From Pseudocoprococcus catus (GTDB lineage: Bacteria; Bacillota; Clostridia; Lachnospirales; Lachnospiraceae), in NCBI RefSeq assembly GCF_019734885.1, contig NZ_JAAXCM010000032.1, positions 1 through 64,000 on the forward strand: a stretch of 64,000 nt of DNA, written 5' to 3'. The position numbers and the translations under genes are program-made. How positions within the stretch are numbered: the stretch's first letter is position 1; the number at the start of each line of letters is the position of its first letter. The notes under the pieces were generated by a model. That model searched no databases. It was given only the letters and a program-made list of their open reading frames with translations, and was not told the DNA's origin. Of the stretch, positions 63,062 through 64,000 are shown piece after piece.

Positions 63062-63763
63062 TTAACTCATCTCCAGTTTCAGCTCTGTTTTATCAAGACT
63101 GTCAACGCCTGTCACCGGTGCAATCTCTATTGCAGGAATCAGAGACTGTTCCGCTGCCGCTTCTTCAGAATCATTTTCTTTTTCTGCCTGAACCGGAGGA
63201 TTCAGTTTAGAAGGGCTTGTCACATACCATACAACATCCACATCTTCCAGTTCAATGATAGCATCTGAAGCAGGTACTCTTGCCTGTGCACAGCCTTCCG
63301 CCGGATCACTGCAGTAAAATGTATCTGTCTCCTCATCATAATCCGTCAATGCAATGGCATGGGGCTTATTGGAATCGTAAGCAACAATGCCCTCCGGATG
63401 TTCCTTCAGTAATTTTTTCAAATCCTCCACAGAGGAAACATAATCATGTGTCATCGTCACACCATCATAAGTAAATGTCCAGGAAATTCCTACGCCTTCC
63501 CGCCAAGCCACACTGCCTACGCTGCTCTCCGTAATGTCTTCCCAGTCCTCATAACCTGCCAGCATCGCTGCTCTTCGCATAATCATGGCCGATGAAGCTA
63601 ACGTACAGGTTCCTCTTCTTGACTGCTTGATAAATACATTCTCATCATTAAGTTCTTCAAAAGTAATATCTTTAGTGGCTGTTTTCTCTGCCGCCTGAGC
63701 CTGACCGCAATTTACAATGACGATCATCAGTACCAGACTCAGCAAAAGCATCCATTTCTTCAT
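63062..63763 (-). CDS. secreted C39-like cysteine peptidase
   Basis: 233 aa. Signal peptide (residues 1-24, cut after AQAA), a catalytic Cys in SRRGTCTLASSAM near residue 54 and His in KPHAIALTDYD near 136. It then ends with a low-complexity acidic tail. The fold is papain-like. It may act on surface or secreted peptides; the substrate is unknown. Upstream DNA to the window end holds no further gene. Confidence 0.72.
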   Translation of the reverse strand: MKKWMLLLSLVLMIVIVNCGQAQAAEKTATKDITFEELNDENVFIKQSRRGTCTLASSAMIMRRAAMLAGYEDWEDITESSVGSVAWREGVGISWTFTYDGVTMTHDYVSSVEDLKKLLKEHPEGIVAYDSNKPHAIALTDYDEETDTFYCSDPAEGCAQARVPASDAIIELEDVDVVWYVTSPSKLNPPVQAEKENDSEEAAAEQSLIPAIEIAPVTGVDSLDKTELKLEMS

Positions 63764-64000
63764 TCATTAAAACCCCCGCAAAATTATTTCAGATTTCTTT
63801 ATGAATCTTGCCGTCTTTACACGGCGCTTCGTTAAGTGTAATATATCTGTAATAATTTCGCAATAGATTTTAGGGTTTTTTAAGATTTTTTAATAACATT
63901 TTATTAACATTTTTCTACATAATATTTCTGAAATTCAATTCATAACTGAAAATTCGGATAGAATTTTCCTTTTCTGCAGCCAACTTCAATGTTTCAGACA

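Overview
ORGANISM. The window reads as the chromosome of a Gram-positive anaerobe of class Clostridia, most like Lachnospiraceae. Signs are AGGAGG-type ribosome sites before most genes, an LL-diaminopimelate aminotransferase route to lysine, a long SRP RNA of Gram-positive type, an ECF-type ThiW transporter component, and a Tn1549-like conjugative element typical of gut Clostridia. This is inferred from gene content only. LAYOUT. (1) 1-5.9 kb: anaerobic redox and transport genes: a molybdopterin oxidoreductase with a NimA-type flavoprotein, divergent from an unusual redox-protein/siroheme-reductase fusion; a DUF11 protein; ThiW. (2) 6.0-8.4 kb: a PIN-type toxin-antitoxin pair, tRNA-Thr(CGU) and a CapA-like protein. 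(3) 8.5-15.6 kb and 46.3-49.8 kb: two halves of one minus-strand locus. In transcription order it has a Ser/Thr kinase, a vWA protein and a PP2C phosphatase, then a small helical protein (now split), an FtsK/EssC-like ATPase, two more small helical proteins, a glycine-zipper membrane protein, a transglutaminase-like protein and a vWA-like protein. It resembles a kinase/phosphatase/vWA triad joined to a type VII secretion-like ATPase, but it is not a textbook ESX or Yuk locus. (4) About 15,585-46,286: a 30.7-kb integrative conjugative element, GC-richer than its host, inserted in one of the small helical genes. Its recombination end (large serine recombinase, TnpW) lies at the left. Regulators, an oriT-like site, MobC and the MOBP relaxase follow. 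A 22-kb minus-strand operon then runs from the replication protein at 45,990 to a Cys-rich VLP protein at 23,613. It carries the coupling protein (interrupted by a group II intron), VirB6-, PrgI- and VirB4-like proteins, a CHAP hydrolase, topoisomerase III, an orphan DNA methyltransferase and antirestriction proteins. AT-rich cargo at 19.2-20.8 kb encodes a Cfr/RlmN-type radical-SAM 23S rRNA methyltransferase behind a leader peptide and attenuators. (5) 50-64 kb: chromosome again: an ECF sigma factor with a DUF4349 partner, SRP RNA, a candidate 0.9-kb structured RNA, DegV, an inositol monophosphatase, dapL, a PHP phosphatase, tadA, two tandem small-RNA genes, a DJ-1/PfpI protein, an esterase and a C39-like peptidase. 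HOW THE PARTS WORK TOGETHER. The element has its own excision, relaxase, replication and type IV secretion genes. It interrupts the kinase/FtsK locus, so the host system is probably split into two transcription units while the element is integrated; removing it on paper restores an in-frame small-protein gene. Two 112-bp inverted-repeat elements mark the start and end of the transfer operon, and two 100-bp oriT-like copies lie in opposite orientation 7.4 kb apart. All functions come from reading motifs and context by eye; no database search was run.
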